Shown here piece by piece: positions 1 to 8,904 of a stretch of DNA of 64,000 nucleotides (position 1 is the stretch's first letter; every line of letters starts with the position of its first letter). Made by a program: the position numbers and the translations under genes. The notes under the pieces were generated by a model, which was not told the DNA's origin, searched no databases, and saw only the letters and a program-made list of their open reading frames with translations. The stretch spans positions 434,001 to 498,000 of the forward strand of contig NZ_QQTO01000019.1 in the NCBI RefSeq assembly GCF_003351345.1, in the 5' to 3' direction. The DNA comes from Allobosea caraganae. Its GTDB lineage: Bacteria > Pseudomonadota > Alphaproteobacteria > Rhizobiales > Beijerinckiaceae.

Positions 1-453
1 GAAGGCCGCCTTCTCGATCGCCTGCTTCTCGCGCGCCTTGTAGCCGCCGATGCCGAGCACGCCGAGGAAGGTGAAGCCGGACGCGATCATCAGCGGGTTG
101 TGCTGCGCCACCAGCAGGTTCTCCAGCACGGTCATGCCGCCGAACAGGCGGATGTTCTGGAAGGTGCGGGCGACCTTGGCCTTCCAGGAGATGCGGAAGT
201 CGGGCATGCGCTCGAGCAGGTAGCTGTCGCCCGGAGAGCCGTCGCTAGTCTCCTGCGTCAGCGTCATCATGCCTTCGGTCGGCTTGTAGAAGCCGGTGAT
301 GCAGTTGAACACCGTGGTCTTGCCGGCGCCGTTGGGGCCGATCAGCGCGGTGATGTCGCCCTTGCGGGCCTCGAAGGAGAGGTCGTTGACGGCGGTGAGG
401 CCGCCGAAGCGCATCGTCAGATGCTCGACCTGAAGCAGTGGGACGGTCGTCAT
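1..453 (-). CDS. livG: Branched-chain amino acid ABC transporter ATP-binding protein LivG (partial)
   Basis: This is the N-terminal 151 residues of a cytoplasmic ABC ATPase that energises uptake of branched-chain or related amino acids; the rest lies beyond the left window edge. The Walker A motif GPNGAGKTT is at residues 39-47, inside the usual LivG opening (LTMRFGGLTAVNDLSF). The Q-loop segment (ARTFQNIRLFGGMTVLENLL) follows. The signature and Walker B motifs are outside the window. The ATG overlaps the TGA of livM by one base (TGATG), so the two genes are translationally coupled in a livH-livM-livG operon. The substrate could also be an amide or another amino acid, because HAAT-family transporters vary. 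Confidence 0.93.
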   Translation of the reverse strand, partial: MTTVPLLQVEHLTMRFGGLTAVNDLSFEARKGDITALIGPNGAGKTTVFNCITGFYKPTEGMMTLTQETSDGSPGDSYLLERMPDFRISWKAKVARTFQNIRLFGGMTVLENLLVAQHNPLMIASGFTFLGVLGIGGYKAREKQAIEKAAF

Positions 454-1835
454 CAGCCGTGACCCTCCTGGACCATGTCGGCGGAGATCGCCTTCTTCTC
501 CTTGAGGAAGGCGGTCGGCTCCCTGGTCGAGATCAACCCGCGCGGCTTCCAGATCATGATCACCACCATGGCGAAGCCGAAGATCAGCATGCGGTACTTG
601 GTCGGGTCGAAGTCCTGACCGAAGATCGCCTTGAGCCATTCCAGCTCGCGCAGCAGTTCGGTGCCGCCGATCATCGCGATCGCGGCGATGGCGCAGCCCC
701 AGAGCGAGCCCATGCCGCCGAGCACGACGATGGCCAGGATCACCGCCGATTCCATGAAGACGAAGGATTCAGGCGAGATGAAGCCTTGGCGCGCGGCGAA
801 GAACGAGCCGGCGAAGCCGCCGAACATGGCGCCGAGCGAGAAGGCCGTGAGCTTGGTGTTGGTGGTGTTGATGCCGAGCGAGCGGCAGGCGATCTCGTCC
901 TCGCGCAATGCCTCCCAGGCCCGCCCGACCGGCAGGCGGCGCAGCCGCAGCGTGACGAAGGCGGTCAGCAGGGCGAGGCTGAGGATGACGTAGTAGAGGA
1001 AGATGGTTCGGTAGAGCGGCGAGAATTCGAGCCCGAACACCGCCGCGAAGCCGGTGTCGCTGGCGTTGAAGGGGATGCCGAAGAAGCTTGGGCGCGGAAT
1101 GCCGGAGATGCCGGCGTAGCCGTTCGAGAAATCCGTCCAGTTGATCAGGACGAGCCGGATGATCTCGCCGAAGGCCAGCGTCACGATGGCGAGATAGTCG
1201 CCGCGCAGGCGCAGCACCGGGAAGCCGAGCAGCATGCCCCAGAAGGCGGCGAGGATTCCGGATATCGGCAGCAGGATCCAGAAGGACAGGCCGAATTTCT
1301 GGGCGAGCAGCGCATAGGAATAGGCGCCAACGGCGTAGAAGGCGACATAGCCGAGGTCGAGCAGGCCGGCGAGGCCGACGACGATGTTCAGCCCCCAGCC
1401 GAGCATGACGTAGATCAGGATCTGGACGCCGAAATTGTCGATCCATTTCAGCGCGCCGCCCCAGCCGGTGAGCGTGATGGCGATGATCGGGAAGGTGATC
1501 AGGAAGCCCAGCCCGAAGACCGAGAAGATGCGCGAATTGCGCTGGAAGAAGGCGAAGGTGCCGTGCGGCAGGAAGCGCACCATCGACTTGCGCTCGCTGC
1601 GGCCCTGCTGGCGCAGCGCCATCAGGAAGCGGCCGACGAAGACGATGGCAACGGCCCAGGCGACCGCGTCCCAGCGCGGGTCGAGCACCAGGACGTTCTC
1701 CATGTTGGAGCGCGTGCCCCAGGCGATGATCGGGATGCACAGGCCGAAGGTCACCAGCGCGGCGAAGGCGGCTTCCTTGAGGGCCGCCTTCATGTCGAGC
1801 TGGCGCGCGGCGGGGGCAGAGACGGGGTTCGCCAT
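453..1835 (-). CDS. livM: Branched-chain amino acid ABC transporter permease LivM
   Basis: This 460-residue inner-membrane permease is one of two membrane subunits of a HAAT-family ABC importer. About the first 110 residues form the LivM-type N-terminal extension (DUF3382-like, two membrane segments). The conserved permease core follows, with [16 protein letters not shown] and the EAA-like loop near [19 protein letters not shown]. Length is typical for long LivM proteins. It starts 4 bp after the livH stop and overlaps livG by one base, so it is the middle gene of a tight operon. No periplasmic binding protein gene is visible; it may lie left of the window. Confidence 0.95.
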   Translation of the reverse strand: MANPVSAPAARQLDMKAALKEAAFAALVTFGLCIPIIAWGTRSNMENVLVLDPRWDAVAWAVAIVFVGRFLMALRQQGRSERKSMVRFLPHGTFAFFQRNSRIFSVFGLGFLITFPIIAITLTGWGGALKWIDNFGVQILIYVMLGWGLNIVVGLAGLLDLGYVAFYAVGAYSYALLAQKFGLSFWILLPISGILAAFWGMLLGFPVLRLRGDYLAIVTLAFGEIIRLVLINWTDFSNGYAGISGIPRPSFFGIPFNASDTGFAAVFGLEFSPLYRTIFLYYVILSLALLTAFVTLRLRRLPVGRAWEALREDEIACRSLGINTTNTKLTAFSLGAMFGGFAGSFFAARQGFISPESFVFMESAVILAIVVLGGMGSLWGCAIAAIAMIGGTELLRELEWLKAIFGQDFDPTKYRMLIFGFAMVVIMIWKPRGLISTREPTAFLKEKKAISADMVQEGHG

Positions 1836-1839
1836 GGCG

Positions 1840-2763
1840 TCAGACCTTCTCGACTTCAGGTCGGCCGAGGATGCCCGAGGGCATGAAGACGAGCACCACC
1901 GCCAGGATGGAGAAGGCGGCGACGTCCTTGTAGTCGTTGGAGACGTAGCCCGACCAGAAGATCTCGATCAGGCCGATGAGCAGGCCGCCGATGACGGCGC
2001 CGGGTAGGGAGCCGATGCCGCCGAGCACGGCCGCGGTGAAGGCCTTCACGCCGGGGACGAAGCCGTCGGCGGAGTTCACCGAGCCGTAATAGACTAGGTA
2101 CATCACGCCGGCGACGGCCGCGAGCGCGGCGCCCATGATGAAGGTGATCGAGATGGTGCGGTCGACGTCGATGCCGAGCAGGCCGGCCATCTTGCGGTCC
2201 TGCTCGCAGGCGCGCTGGGCCCGGCCGAGCGGCGTCTTCTGCACGATGTACCAGAAGACGGCGAGCAGGATCACGGTCGTCAGGATGATGACGATCTGCT
2301 TGTAGTTGATGGTGACCGCATAGGTCGCGCTGTCGATCAGCGTGATCTTGTCGTTGAGCATCGGCTCGGTCGACTTGTTGCGCGGCCCCTGCACGACCTG
2401 GACGAAGTTGGTCAGGAAAATCGACATGCCGATCGCGGAGATCAGCGGCGCCAGCCGGAACGAGCCGCGCAGCGGGCGATAGGCCACCCGCTCGATCGTC
2501 CAGTTCCACAGCGCGGTGAAGAACATCGCCAGGAAGAGCACGATGACCAGCGCCACCATGATCATGCCGGCGCCGGTGCCGACCACGGCCGTGACCAGCA
2601 TGAAGAAGATCAGCGCGATGAAGGCGGAGAGCATGAAGACGTCGCCATGGGCGAAGTTCACCATGCCGATGATGCCGAAGACCATCGTGTAGCCGATGGC
2701 GATGAGGCCGTAGATCGACCCCAGGGTCAGCCCGTTGATGAGCTGCTGGAGAAACACTTCCAT
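1840..2763 (-). CDS. livH: Branched-chain amino acid ABC transporter permease LivH
   Basis: This 307-residue inner-membrane permease is the partner of LivM. The opening [25 protein letters not shown] and the NFAHGD motif are diagnostic of LivH. The cytoplasmic coupling loop is around [19 protein letters not shown], and eight or so hydrophobic segments are visible. It is the first gene of the operon. The 249 bp upstream (2764-3012) are AT-richer and probably hold the promoter. A TTGACA-like hexamer lies at 2894-2899 on the minus strand, but its -10 partner is poor. Confidence 0.95.
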   Translation of the reverse strand: MEVFLQQLINGLTLGSIYGLIAIGYTMVFGIIGMVNFAHGDVFMLSAFIALIFFMLVTAVVGTGAGMIMVALVIVLFLAMFFTALWNWTIERVAYRPLRGSFRLAPLISAIGMSIFLTNFVQVVQGPRNKSTEPMLNDKITLIDSATYAVTINYKQIVIILTTVILLAVFWYIVQKTPLGRAQRACEQDRKMAGLLGIDVDRTISITFIMGAALAAVAGVMYLVYYGSVNSADGFVPGVKAFTAAVLGGIGSLPGAVIGGLLIGLIEIFWSGYVSNDYKDVAAFSILAVVLVFMPSGILGRPEVEKV

Positions 2764-3012
2764 TGACGACGTCTAACCCCTCGAACCAGCTCCCGTTCTT
2801 TTGGCCGGCATGAGGCCGGCGCATGCGGGATGCGATTGCTACGCAGAGCTACCAACGGCTTGCATCCTCGACAATCACTCCGTGCCATCTTTCTGTCAAA
2901 AGCAATCTGCTCCACTTTGCCGTCGAAATAGGCAGAAGACTTTGCGGTGCAGCGCTGATTTGGCGCAAGATGATTGTGGCCTGGGCAGTGCATAACTCGG
3001 GGTCAACGCCCC

Positions 3013-4023
3013 TTAATTGCGGTCGGCGAGCTGGAAGCCATGCGCCAGCGGGTCGCGATCGTCGATGAAAATCGTGTTGTAGCCGGTCATCCGGGCCCAG
3101 CCCTCGATCGAAGGTATGATGGCGTCGTGCTCGCCGACCTTGGCTGCCGCCTCGACCCGGCCGCGGAAGAGCGTGCCGATGATGCTCTCGTGGACGAAGT
3201 CGTCGCCGACCTTCAATTTTCCTTGAGCGGCCCATTGCGCCATGCGCGAAGAGGTGCCGGTGCCGCAGGGCGAGCGGTCGAGCGCCTTGTCGCCATAGAA
3301 CACGGCGTTGCGGGCATGGGCCTCGGGCTGAGTCGGCTTGCCCGTCCAGAGCACGTGGCTGAGGCCGTTGATCGCCGGGTTCTCGGGATGCTCGAACTTG
3401 TACTTGGCGTTGAGCGCGGCGCGCAGCTTCGGGCTCCAGCGCAGCAGGTCGGAGGGGTTGACGTCGGCGATGTCGCTGATCGCCTCCTGCGGATCGACGA
3501 TCGCGTAGAAATTGCCGCCATAGGCGACGTCGACCGTGACCTCGCCCAATCCGTCGACCTGCGCCGTCAGCCCGGTCGCGTGCAGGTAGGAGGCGATGTT
3601 GGTGATGCGGACGCTGTCGACATAAGGGCCGTTCTGGACATAGGTCGCGGTCACCAGCCCGGCCGGCGTGTCGATCTTGAGGACGCCCGGCGTGCGCGGC
3701 GTCACCAGCCCGCGCTCCAGCGCCATGGTGACGGTGCCGATCGTGCCATGGCCGCACATCGGCAGGCAGCCCGAGGTCTCGATGAAGAGGAAGGCGATGT
3801 CGGCATCCTCGCGCGTCGGCGGGTAGAGGATCGCGCCCGACATCATGTCGTGGCCGCGCGGTTCGAACATCAGGCCGGTGCGGATCCAGTCGAATTCAGC
3901 CAGGAAGTGCGCGCGCTTCTCGACCATGTTCCGGCCTTCCAGGCGCGGGCCGCCGCCGGCGACGAGGCGCACCGGATTGCCGCAGGTATGGCCGTCGACG
4001 CAGAAAAACGTGTGTGTGCTCAT
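3013..4023 (-). CDS. 4-hydroxyproline 2-epimerase (proline racemase family)
   Basis: This 336-residue cytoplasmic enzyme is predicted to convert trans-4-hydroxy-L-proline to cis-4-hydroxy-D-proline, the first step of bacterial hydroxyproline catabolism. Both catalytic cysteines of the two-base mechanism are present: Cys90 in LPMCGHGTIG and Cys253 in SPCGTGTS. The length fits the family (about 330). trans-3-hydroxyproline dehydratases of the same superfamily have Thr or Ser at the second position, so epimerase is the better call. The neighbouring FAD dehydrogenase and DapA-type enzyme are the next two steps of the pathway, which supports the assignment. Two small unrelated genes lie between it and the dehydrogenase. 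Confidence 0.88.
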   Translation of the reverse strand: MSTHTFFCVDGHTCGNPVRLVAGGGPRLEGRNMVEKRAHFLAEFDWIRTGLMFEPRGHDMMSGAILYPPTREDADIAFLFIETSGCLPMCGHGTIGTVTMALERGLVTPRTPGVLKIDTPAGLVTATYVQNGPYVDSVRITNIASYLHATGLTAQVDGLGEVTVDVAYGGNFYAIVDPQEAISDIADVNPSDLLRWSPKLRAALNAKYKFEHPENPAINGLSHVLWTGKPTQPEAHARNAVFYGDKALDRSPCGTGTSSRMAQWAAQGKLKVGDDFVHESIIGTLFRGRVEAAAKVGEHDAIIPSIEGWARMTGYNTIFIDDRDPLAHGFQLADRN

Positions 4024-4032
4024 GGCATCCGC

Positions 4033-4437
4033 TCAGAAGGAAACGCAGGCCGGCTTCAGGATCGTGCCGACCGACTGCTGGTTGAAACGCTGCTTGTAGG
4101 CCTCGGTGATCGCGCCAATCCGGGCACGCCCGTCCGGCTCGTCCTTCAGGGCGATGGTGACGAGCTTCGACTGCTCGCGCACCAGGGCATTGCGCTGCGC
4201 GTCGCGATACTGGCCCCTGCCGTCGAGGATCGTCAGCCCGTCCGGGAAGCGCGGCGTGATCTCTTGATCGACGAACCGGCTGAAATCAGCTTCGCTGATC
4301 CCTGGGCGGTCGCCGATATTGCGGCCGAAGAGCAACTCGGCAACGAGCATCGCTTGTTGTCCCGGCGCGCAGGCAGGAGGAGCGATGGCACAGCCGCAAA
4401 GTGACGTGAGGGCAGATAGAAACAGGAATCGAATCAT
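4033..4437 (-). CDS. DUF3574-like putative lipoprotein
   Basis: This 134-residue secreted protein is of unknown function. The N-terminus is a short hydrophobic signal (MIRFLFLSALTSLCGC), with a possible lipobox LCGC placing the lipidated Cys at position 16. The rest (GRNIG, VDQEITPRFPDGLTI, ARIGAITEAYKQRF) resembles DUF3574 proteins as I remember them. It overlaps the upstream kinase-like gene by four bases (ATGA) and lies 9 bp before the epimerase gene, so it is cotranscribed within the hydroxyproline cluster although no metabolic role is apparent. Confidence 0.7.
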   Translation of the reverse strand: MIRFLFLSALTSLCGCAIAPPACAPGQQAMLVAELLFGRNIGDRPGISEADFSRFVDQEITPRFPDGLTILDGRGQYRDAQRNALVREQSKLVTIALKDEPDGRARIGAITEAYKQRFNQQSVGTILKPACVSF

Positions 4438-5015
4438 TGCCTTGGCCCGGCCGGCTCAAGACTTGATTCAAGCGCCTCACGGCAGCGCTCCATCAGGATC
4501 GCGGCGGCATCAGCTGGCTCGAGCTCGCTGACGTCGAGCTCGATCAGCGGCACGCCCGCCGGTCGGAGCAAGTGATGTGCGGCGCGCAGCGAGGCGAGCA
4601 CCGCGGGGTCGGTCAGTTTGTGGCGTTCGGCGCGCCCGGCCGCGACAAGCCGCTCGGCATTTTTCTCCGGCGAGCAATTCAAAACGACGGAGACGAGGAG
4701 CGCGCCGCGCTGCGCGGCAAGGGCGCGATACTCCTCGAAGAGGGCGCTGTCGAAGGCGTCGTCCGAGATCGCGTCGGTCAGGATCAGCACGCCCGGCTTC
4801 ATCTGCGCGACATGGTCGAAGATCACGGCCCGCAAACCCTTGCGCAGCGGGCGGTAGAGCGGGTCGCGCCGGTCGAACAGCGCCTCGGCCGGGTTGATGA
4901 TGGTGTGGTTGTCGAGCAGCCGGGCGCCGAGAAGCGAAGCGAGTTCGCGCGCAATGGTGAGCTTGCCCGAGCCCGGCCAGCCGTTGATGTGGATGATCGC
5001 GTCCGCCACCGTCAT
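4434..5015 (-). CDS. Small P-loop NTPase / nucleoside-kinase-like protein
   Basis: This 193-residue predicted cytoplasmic NTP-binding protein has a clear Walker A, GWPGSGK, at residues 12-18. It is followed by LLDNHTIINPAEALF and a Walker-B-like stretch GVLILTDA. The fold resembles shikimate kinase or chloramphenicol phosphotransferase-like AAA proteins. The substrate cannot be told from sequence. It sits between the hydroxyproline epimerase and dehydrogenase genes, 10 bp after the latter, and its stop overlaps the next start. A housekeeping or detoxifying kinase carried in the operon is as likely as a role in the pathway. Confidence 0.72.
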   Translation of the reverse strand: MTVADAIIHINGWPGSGKLTIARELASLLGARLLDNHTIINPAEALFDRRDPLYRPLRKGLRAVIFDHVAQMKPGVLILTDAISDDAFDSALFEEYRALAAQRGALLVSVVLNCSPEKNAERLVAAGRAERHKLTDPAVLASLRAAHHLLRPAGVPLIELDVSELEPADAAAILMERCREALESSLEPAGPRQ

Positions 5016-5025
5016 CCGGGCGCCC

Positions 5026-6258
5026 TCAGAAGCGGGCCGGGCTGAAATGGTCGAGCGCTATCGGGGGCACCCGGCCGGCGATGAGATCGGCGATGAGCGC
5101 GCCGGTCGCGGCCGATTGCGTCATGCCGTAATGGCCGTGGCCGAAGGCGTAGAACACGCTCTTGTTGCGCGAGGCCGGGCCGATCACCGGCAGCGAATCG
5201 GGCAGCGACGGGCGGAAGCCCATCCAAAGATTGCCGCTGTCGAAGGCTGGCAGGCCGTCGACGAAGCCGGAGGCCTTGTCGTAGAGCGCCCGCGTGCGGG
5301 CGTGGTTGGGTGGCGCATCAAAGCCGCCGAACTCGACCGCGCCGCCGATACGCAGGCCTGAGTCGAGCGGGGTCACGACGAAGCCATGGCCCTCGAAGCC
5401 GATCGGGCGCGAGGTCAGGCCGGTCACGCCGGGGAAGCTGACATTGTAGCCACGCTCGGTGTCGAGCGGCACCTTGTCGCCCGTCGCGGCGGCGAGCGGC
5501 TTCGACCAGGCGCCGGCCGCGATCACCGCACGGTCGACGACGCGCTGCCAGCCGTCTGGGCCGATCAGGGCAGGGCGCTCGCCCAGCGAGATGTTCGTGA
5601 CCTCGGCCTTCTCATAGGTCGCGCCGCGGGCCAGCGCCGTCTCGAACAGGGCGAGCGTCAGCTCCAGCGGGTCGCTGATATGGGCGGTATCGGGGTGGAA
5701 GGCGGCGCCGACGAAGCGATCCTTCAGCGCTGGCTCGAGCTGGCGCAGTTCGTCCGGGCCGATCATGTCGACGGTGATGCCGAACTCGGCCTGGCGCTTG
5801 GCGATATGCTCGGCCTCGGCGAAGGCTGCCTTGTCGGTGAAGACGTAGAGCCCGCCATTGCGGTGAATGTGGCCGGTGACGCCGGCCGCCTCGGCCAGCT
5901 TGAGCCAGGCCGGGAGCGCGCGCTGCTGCAGCGCGCCAAGCCCCTGGACGGAGCGCTCGAAGGCCTCGGGCCGCGCCGCCAGCAGGAAGCGGATCAGCCA
6001 GGGCAGCAGCCTGGGGAAATAGGCGGGGCGGATCGCCAGCGGCCCGAGCGGGTCGAGCAGGAATTTCGGGACGTTGCGCAGGTTCTTCGGGCTGGCGATC
6101 GGCAGGATGTCGGTATGCGCCATCCAGCCGGCATTGCCGCGCGAGGGGCCGAAGGCCGGTCCCTCGCGGTCGAGAATCAGAACCTCATGGCCGTCGTCGA
6201 GGAGGGCGTGCGCGGTCGCGACGCCGACGATGCCTGCCCCGACGATCGCGATCTTCAT
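5026..6258 (-). CDS. FAD-dependent D-amino acid dehydrogenase (probable D-hydroxyproline dehydrogenase)
   Basis: This 410-residue DadA-like flavoenzyme has the FAD-binding Rossmann motif GAGIVG at residues 7-12, followed by the acidic end of strand two (LILDRE). The C-terminus carries a second FAD contact region, GFRPSLPDSLPVIGPA, and the typical YAFGHGHYGMTQSAATG. In context it should oxidise cis-4-hydroxy-D-proline to pyrroline-4-hydroxy-2-carboxylate, passing electrons to the respiratory chain. It is a single-subunit form; the multi-subunit dehydrogenase used by some pseudomonads is absent. The flanking epimerase and DapA-type deaminase make this assignment stronger than sequence alone would. 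Confidence 0.86.
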   Translation of the reverse strand: MKIAIVGAGIVGVATAHALLDDGHEVLILDREGPAFGPSRGNAGWMAHTDILPIASPKNLRNVPKFLLDPLGPLAIRPAYFPRLLPWLIRFLLAARPEAFERSVQGLGALQQRALPAWLKLAEAAGVTGHIHRNGGLYVFTDKAAFAEAEHIAKRQAEFGITVDMIGPDELRQLEPALKDRFVGAAFHPDTAHISDPLELTLALFETALARGATYEKAEVTNISLGERPALIGPDGWQRVVDRAVIAAGAWSKPLAAATGDKVPLDTERGYNVSFPGVTGLTSRPIGFEGHGFVVTPLDSGLRIGGAVEFGGFDAPPNHARTRALYDKASGFVDGLPAFDSGNLWMGFRPSLPDSLPVIGPASRNKSVFYAFGHGHYGMTQSAATGALIADLIAGRVPPIALDHFSPARF

Positions 6259-6296
6259 GGCAGGCTCGTCTCCCCGGCCGTCCAGGCCGTTTTGGT

Positions 6297-7199
6297 TCAG
6301 AGTTTCGGCAGCGCTGGCCGCTTGGCCTCAGCCGCCTTGACGATGGCCTCGACGCGGGCGCGCTCGGCTCCTGCCAGCGGCAGGCGCGGGGCGCGGCAGC
6401 GATCATTGGAGCCGATCACCAGCGCCTCGACCAGCTTGATGTTCTGCACGAGCCGGTTGGAGACGTCGAGATCGAGCAGCGGGCGGAACCAGCGATAGAT
6501 CGCGATGGCCTCTTCCATGCGGCCGGCCTTGGCGAGCTCGTAGATCACCACCGTCTCGCGCGGATAGGCGACGACGAGGCCGGCGACCCAGCCATCGGCG
6601 CCGAGCGCCAGGCTCTCCAGCGCGAGGTTGTCGACGCCGGTCAGGACCGCGAAGCGGTCGCCGCAGAGCGACTTGATCTCGCTGATGCGGCGGACGTCGT
6701 CGGAGGATTCCTTGATCGCGGTGAAGAGCGGCTCGTCGCCGAGCTCGGCCAGCATGGTCGGCGGAATGTCGACGCCGTAGCCGACCGGGTTGTTGTAGAT
6801 CATCACCGGCAGGCCGCCGGCCCTGGCGACGGTGCGGTAGTGCAGCGCGGTCTCGCGCTGGTCGGATTTATAGGGCACGCCGGGCAGGACCATGAAGCCC
6901 TCGGCGCCGGCCTTGGCGCCGGCCTCGGCCAGCTTGCTGGCGGCCTTGGTCGAACCCTGCGCGACGGTCAGCAGCACCGGAACCTTGCCGTCGGCGACGC
7001 GGATCGCGGTCTTGAGGATCTCGATCTTCTCGTCCGGCTCAAGGGTGGACGCTTCGCCGAGCGAGCCGCAGACGATCAGGCCATGGACGCCGGCGTCGAG
7101 CTGGAGCTTGAAGCAACGCTCCATCTCGGCGATGTCGAGCTTGTCGTCCTCGGTGAATTTCGTGGTCACCGCCGGTAGTACGCCGCTCCATTTCGTCAT
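6297..7199 (-). CDS. DapA-family aldolase/deaminase (probable pyrroline-4-hydroxy-2-carboxylate deaminase)
   Basis: This 300-residue (beta/alpha)8 enzyme of the dihydrodipicolinate synthase family has the Schiff-base lysine at Lys163 (AIKESS) and the catalytic Tyr135 in YNNP. The Gly-Ser-Leu-Gly-Glu motif at residues 45-49 replaces the GTTGE of DapA, as is usual in the hydroxyproline deaminases. It is predicted to open and deaminate pyrroline-4-hydroxy-2-carboxylate to 2-oxoglutarate semialdehyde. It is the first gene of the minus-strand unit, and a perfect palindrome lies about 80 bp upstream of its start. The last enzyme of the pathway, 2-oxoglutarate semialdehyde dehydrogenase, is not in the window. 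Confidence 0.85.
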   Translation of the reverse strand: MTKWSGVLPAVTTKFTEDDKLDIAEMERCFKLQLDAGVHGLIVCGSLGEASTLEPDEKIEILKTAIRVADGKVPVLLTVAQGSTKAASKLAEAGAKAGAEGFMVLPGVPYKSDQRETALHYRTVARAGGLPVMIYNNPVGYGVDIPPTMLAELGDEPLFTAIKESSDDVRRISEIKSLCGDRFAVLTGVDNLALESLALGADGWVAGLVVAYPRETVVIYELAKAGRMEEAIAIYRWFRPLLDLDVSNRLVQNIKLVEALVIGSNDRCRAPRLPLAGAERARVEAIVKAAEAKRPALPKL

Positions 7200-7274
7200 C
7201 GCAGAAAGCTCCTTGCGCGCTGGGTCGTTTCGCTTGCAGATTGCGAAGCTGCCGTCTCCGGCCTGTTCCTCATG

Positions 7275-7288
7275 GGTGATATATCAAT
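7275..7288. promoter_or_regulatory. Probable GntR operator A (hydroxyproline cluster)
   Basis: The sequence GGTGATATATCAAT contains the perfect 10-bp palindrome TGATATATCA at 7277-7286. It lies between the divergent deaminase-like and GntR genes. A near-identical site occurs at 8067-8077 on the other side of the GntR gene, so this is a good candidate for autoregulation and operon control. Confidence 0.6.
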
Positions 7289-7333
7289 GTCCGATGCCGC
7301 GTCAATCCTGAGCCCAGGGCGCCGGAGAGCTGC

Positions 7334-8041
7334 ATGAGCGGCCGTTTTGCCTCCGATACGCGCGGCAATGGCGATGATTCCGCCACGCCGCTCGCTGCTG
7401 CCGGGACGCCGAGCCTGTCCGAGATCGCCTATCACCGGCTCGAGGAGGCGATCGTGACATTGTCGCTCCGGCCGGGCGCGGTGCTCACAGAAGCGCAACT
7501 GATCGACCTCGTCGGCGTCGGCCGCACGCCGGTGCGCGAGGCGCTGATCCGCCTGGCCCAGCAGGGGCTGGTCGAGATTCTGCCGCGCAAGGGCGTGGCG
7601 GTGACCGACATCAACGCGATCGACATCATGGCGGCGCTCGACGCGCGCGAGGTGCTGGAGCGGCTGATTGCTTCCGATGCGGCCAAGCGGGCAAGCCCGC
7701 GCGAGCGCATCGCCATCGTCGAGAAGGCGAGGGCGATGCGCTCGGCCGCCGAGGCCGGCGATGCCAATGCCTATATGCGCCTCGACAAGGAGCTTGATGC
7801 GACGGTCGCTGCAGCGGCGCGCAGCCCCTATGCGACGCGGGCGGTCGAGCCGCTGCAGGCGCTGATCCGGCGGGCCTGGTACTATTTCGAGCGGCAGGAC
7901 GACCTGGTGCCGGCTGCCGCATTCCATGCCGCCTTCGCGCAGGCGCTGGCAACCGCCGATCCGGAGGCTGCGCGCGCCGCGAGCGACGCCCTGATGCTGC
8001 ATCTGCGCAACGGGCTTCTGGCCACGCTGGGGCAGGACTGA
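7334..8041 (+). CDS. GntR-family (FCD-type) transcriptional regulator
   Basis: This 235-residue DNA-binding protein has an N-terminal winged helix at about residues 30-95 (GRTPVREALIRLAQQGLVEILPRKGVAV). A C-terminal all-helical FCD ligand domain carries the metal-binding Asp and His pattern. It is transcribed away from the hydroxyproline genes, and the flavin reductase follows on the same strand. The repeated GGTGATATATC motif on both sides of the gene makes it the likely regulator of the hydroxyproline module. The effector is probably a hydroxyproline isomer or pathway intermediate, which is inferred only from position. Confidence 0.88.
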   Translation: MSGRFASDTRGNGDDSATPLAAAGTPSLSEIAYHRLEEAIVTLSLRPGAVLTEAQLIDLVGVGRTPVREALIRLAQQGLVEILPRKGVAVTDINAIDIMAALDAREVLERLIASDAAKRASPRERIAIVEKARAMRSAAEAGDANAYMRLDKELDATVAAAARSPYATRAVEPLQALIRRAWYYFERQDDLVPAAAFHAAFAQALATADPEAARAASDALMLHLRNGLLATLGQD

Positions 8042-8066
8042 CGCGATCGCACGCAATTCCAGATTT

Positions 8067-8082
8067 GGTGATATATCTCAAT
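8067..8082. promoter_or_regulatory. Probable GntR operator B
   Basis: GGTGATATATCTCAAT repeats the first eleven bases of operator A exactly and keeps nine of ten palindrome positions. It lies in the 144 bp between the GntR gene and the flavin reductase gene, about 105 bp before the reductase start, and would bring that gene into the same regulon. Confidence 0.55.
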
Positions 8083-8185
8083 TCGGCGTGCTGATCATGC
8101 CGAAGCGGCGGCGCTATGCTGGCCTTCGCACGGCAAAGCACCTACATCAGCGGCGAACCTCGCTCGTTTTCAGCAGATCGGGCCG

Positions 8186-8704
8186 ATGACCAAACTCGTA
8201 CAGGCCGAGCCGCGCGCCATCGTCGCGCCCGGCGGGCCGGCCTTCCGGCAGGCGATGGCGCAGATCGCCAGCGCCGTCCATGTCGTGACCACGCTTGGGC
8301 CTGCCGGCCGCGCCGGCATGACCGCGACCTCGGTCGCCTCCGTCTCGGACGAGCCGCCGACCATGCTGGTCTGCATCGAGGGCGCCAGCCGCACGCTGGC
8401 CGCGATCGAGTCGAGCGGTTCCTTCTGCATCAACACCTTGAGCGACACGCACGAGGAACTGGCCGCGATCTTCGCCAAGCGCCGCAACCTCGACGGCGAG
8501 GCCCGCTTCGCCACTGCCGACTGGATCACGCTCGCGACGGGGGCGCCGGTGCTGGCCGAGGCGCTGGTGTCCTTCGATTGCCGGCTGATCGACGTCCACC
8601 TTGTCGCGACGCATCGCATCCTGATCGGCGAGGTCGTGGCGCTCGGCGGTACGGGATTGGGCGGCGGGCTGGTCTATCGCCGGCGCGGGTTCGGCGCGGT
8701 CTGA
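8186..8704 (+). CDS. Flavin reductase family protein
   Basis: This 172-residue FMN-binding split-barrel protein is of the HpaC/NtaB type. Diagnostic stretches are GMTATSVASVSDEPPTMLVCI, the FCINTLS region and the C-terminal HRILIGEV. Such proteins supply reduced FMN to two-component monooxygenases, or act as FMN-dependent oxidoreductases. No partner monooxygenase is in the window. A copy of the GntR operator-like motif upstream links it to the hydroxyproline cluster, where its role is unclear. The ATG at 8186 gives a normal N-terminus, but no strong ribosome-binding site is seen. Confidence 0.85.
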   Translation: MTKLVQAEPRAIVAPGGPAFRQAMAQIASAVHVVTTLGPAGRAGMTATSVASVSDEPPTMLVCIEGASRTLAAIESSGSFCINTLSDTHEELAAIFAKRRNLDGEARFATADWITLATGAPVLAEALVSFDCRLIDVHLVATHRILIGEVVALGGTGLGGGLVYRRRGFGAV

Positions 8705-8735
8705 GTCTCCACTTTACCGAAACGGGCGCGGGGCA

Positions 8736-8870
8736 CCCTCTCCTGTAAGGAGAGGGCAGGGTGAGGTGTAGGCCAGAACACCAGTCAAGCTCAGTGGGAA
8801 GGGCGGTCAGGTTACGGCAGCAGCGTCAACCGGCCTACACCTCACCCAACCCTCTCCTTACAGGAGAGGG
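8736..8870. repeat. Long imperfect inverted repeat (intergenic palindromic element 1)
   Basis: Two 39-nt arms at 8736-8774 and 8832-8870 match in inverse orientation at 37 positions, and each arm itself contains a short hairpin (CCCTCTCC...GGAGAGGG). The element fills the space between the convergent flavin reductase and pcaC-like genes. It belongs to the same class as the elements at 9342, 41038 and 49299. It could serve as a bidirectional terminator or RNA-stabilising structure. Confidence 0.75.
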
Positions 8871-8904
8871 CTCCTGCGCTTTGCTGGTTTAACGACTATC
8901 AACC

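Noticed and set aside
438-1886. A 482-residue plus-strand frame opposite livM
   Set aside because: Low-complexity Glu/Asp/Arg-rich shadow of livM with no domain motifs.
2880-2900. A possible sigma-54 or strong sigma-70 promoter for livH
   Set aside because: A TGGCAC and a TTGACA hexamer are present on the minus strand, but the partner boxes are wrongly spaced or too degenerate.
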